Shown here in pieces: positions 5,491 to 5,587 of a DNA stretch of 5,587 nt (positions within the stretch are counted from its first letter, which is position 1; each line of letters starts with the position of its first letter). The notes beneath the pieces were generated by a model, which made no database searches, was not told where the DNA came from, and saw nothing but the letters and a program-made list of their open reading frames with translations. A program made the position numbers and the translations under genes. Location of the stretch: contig PCWU01000080.1 in the NCBI GenBank assembly GCA_002787455.1, positions 10,788-16,374 of the forward strand. The letters run 5' to 3'. This DNA comes from Gallionellaceae bacterium CG11_big_fil_rev_8_21_14_0_20_60_62 (GTDB lineage Bacteria > Pseudomonadota > Gammaproteobacteria > Burkholderiales > Gallionellaceae).

Positions 5491-5587
5491 CCTCACACAA
5501 CGAAGAGCTCTTTACCGCGTCACAAAAAGTCATCCCCGGCGGCGTCAACTCGCCGGTGCGCGCATTCCGTTCGGTCGGCGGCACGCC
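5487..5587 (+). CDS. hemL: HemL, glutamate-1-semialdehyde 2,1-aminomutase, N-terminal 33 residues, truncated by window end
   Basis: HemL is a cytoplasmic PLP-dependent aminotransferase-fold enzyme that converts glutamate-1-semialdehyde to 5-aminolevulinate, the C5-pathway precursor of haem. Only 33 complete codons and two bases are present. The peptide NEELFTASQKVIPGGVNSPV (residues 5-24), followed by RAFRSVGGTP, is the highly conserved HemL N-terminus. The ATG at 5487 overlaps the thiE stop as ATGA. AGGA at 5476-5479, seven bases before the start, is a well-placed ribosome-binding site, the clearest at any junction here. The PLP-binding lysine and the rest of the enzyme lie beyond the window. 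HemL needs PLP, the end product of the pathway containing PdxA. Confidence 0.94.
   Translation, partial: MTSHNEELFTASQKVIPGGVNSPVRAFRSVGGT

Overview
The window is a tightly packed, single-strand (+) run of housekeeping genes from a GC-rich Gram-negative bacterium. Protein features point to a betaproteobacterium, plausibly Nitrosomonadales/Gallionellaceae-like; this assignment is inferred from recalled protein style and gene order, not from a search. In order: the 3' part of lptD (1-903), surA (924-2213), pdxA (2215-3213, GTG start), rsmA/ksgA (3200-3982), thiD (4032-4874), thiE (4855-5490, GTG start) and the first 33 codons of hemL (5487-5587, running off the end). No RNA genes, insertion sequences, CRISPR arrays, long repeats or convincing terminators are visible.

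The left half (lptD-surA-pdxA-rsmA) is the classic proteobacterial order also known from E. coli. LptD is the outer-membrane LPS translocon, and SurA is the periplasmic chaperone that helps fold LptD and other beta-barrels. PdxA makes a pyridoxal-phosphate precursor, and RsmA dimethylates 16S rRNA. In E. coli apaG and apaH follow rsmA; here the right half instead carries thiD-thiE-hemL, that is, thiamine pyrimidine kinase, thiamine-phosphate synthase and the start of a PLP-dependent tetrapyrrole enzyme.

Junctions are very tight: a 20-nt gap (lptD/surA), a 1-nt gap (surA/pdxA), a 14-nt overlap (pdxA/rsmA), a 49-nt gap (rsmA/thiD), a 20-nt overlap (thiD/thiE) and an ATGA overlap (thiE/hemL). 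This suggests two translationally coupled groups, with the rsmA/thiD gap the only place with room for an intergenic promoter. No TPP riboswitch is visible before thiD. Two good sigma70-like -10 boxes lie inside coding sequence (lptD and thiE), but both may be chance products of codon choice.

The region is ordinary core genome. I see no undescribed system. The observations worth a look are small: a single C-terminal cysteine in LptD where E. coli has two, a ThiD acidic tail encoded by the thiE ribosome-binding region, non-canonical active-site motifs in ThiD and ThiE, and the candidate internal promoters.
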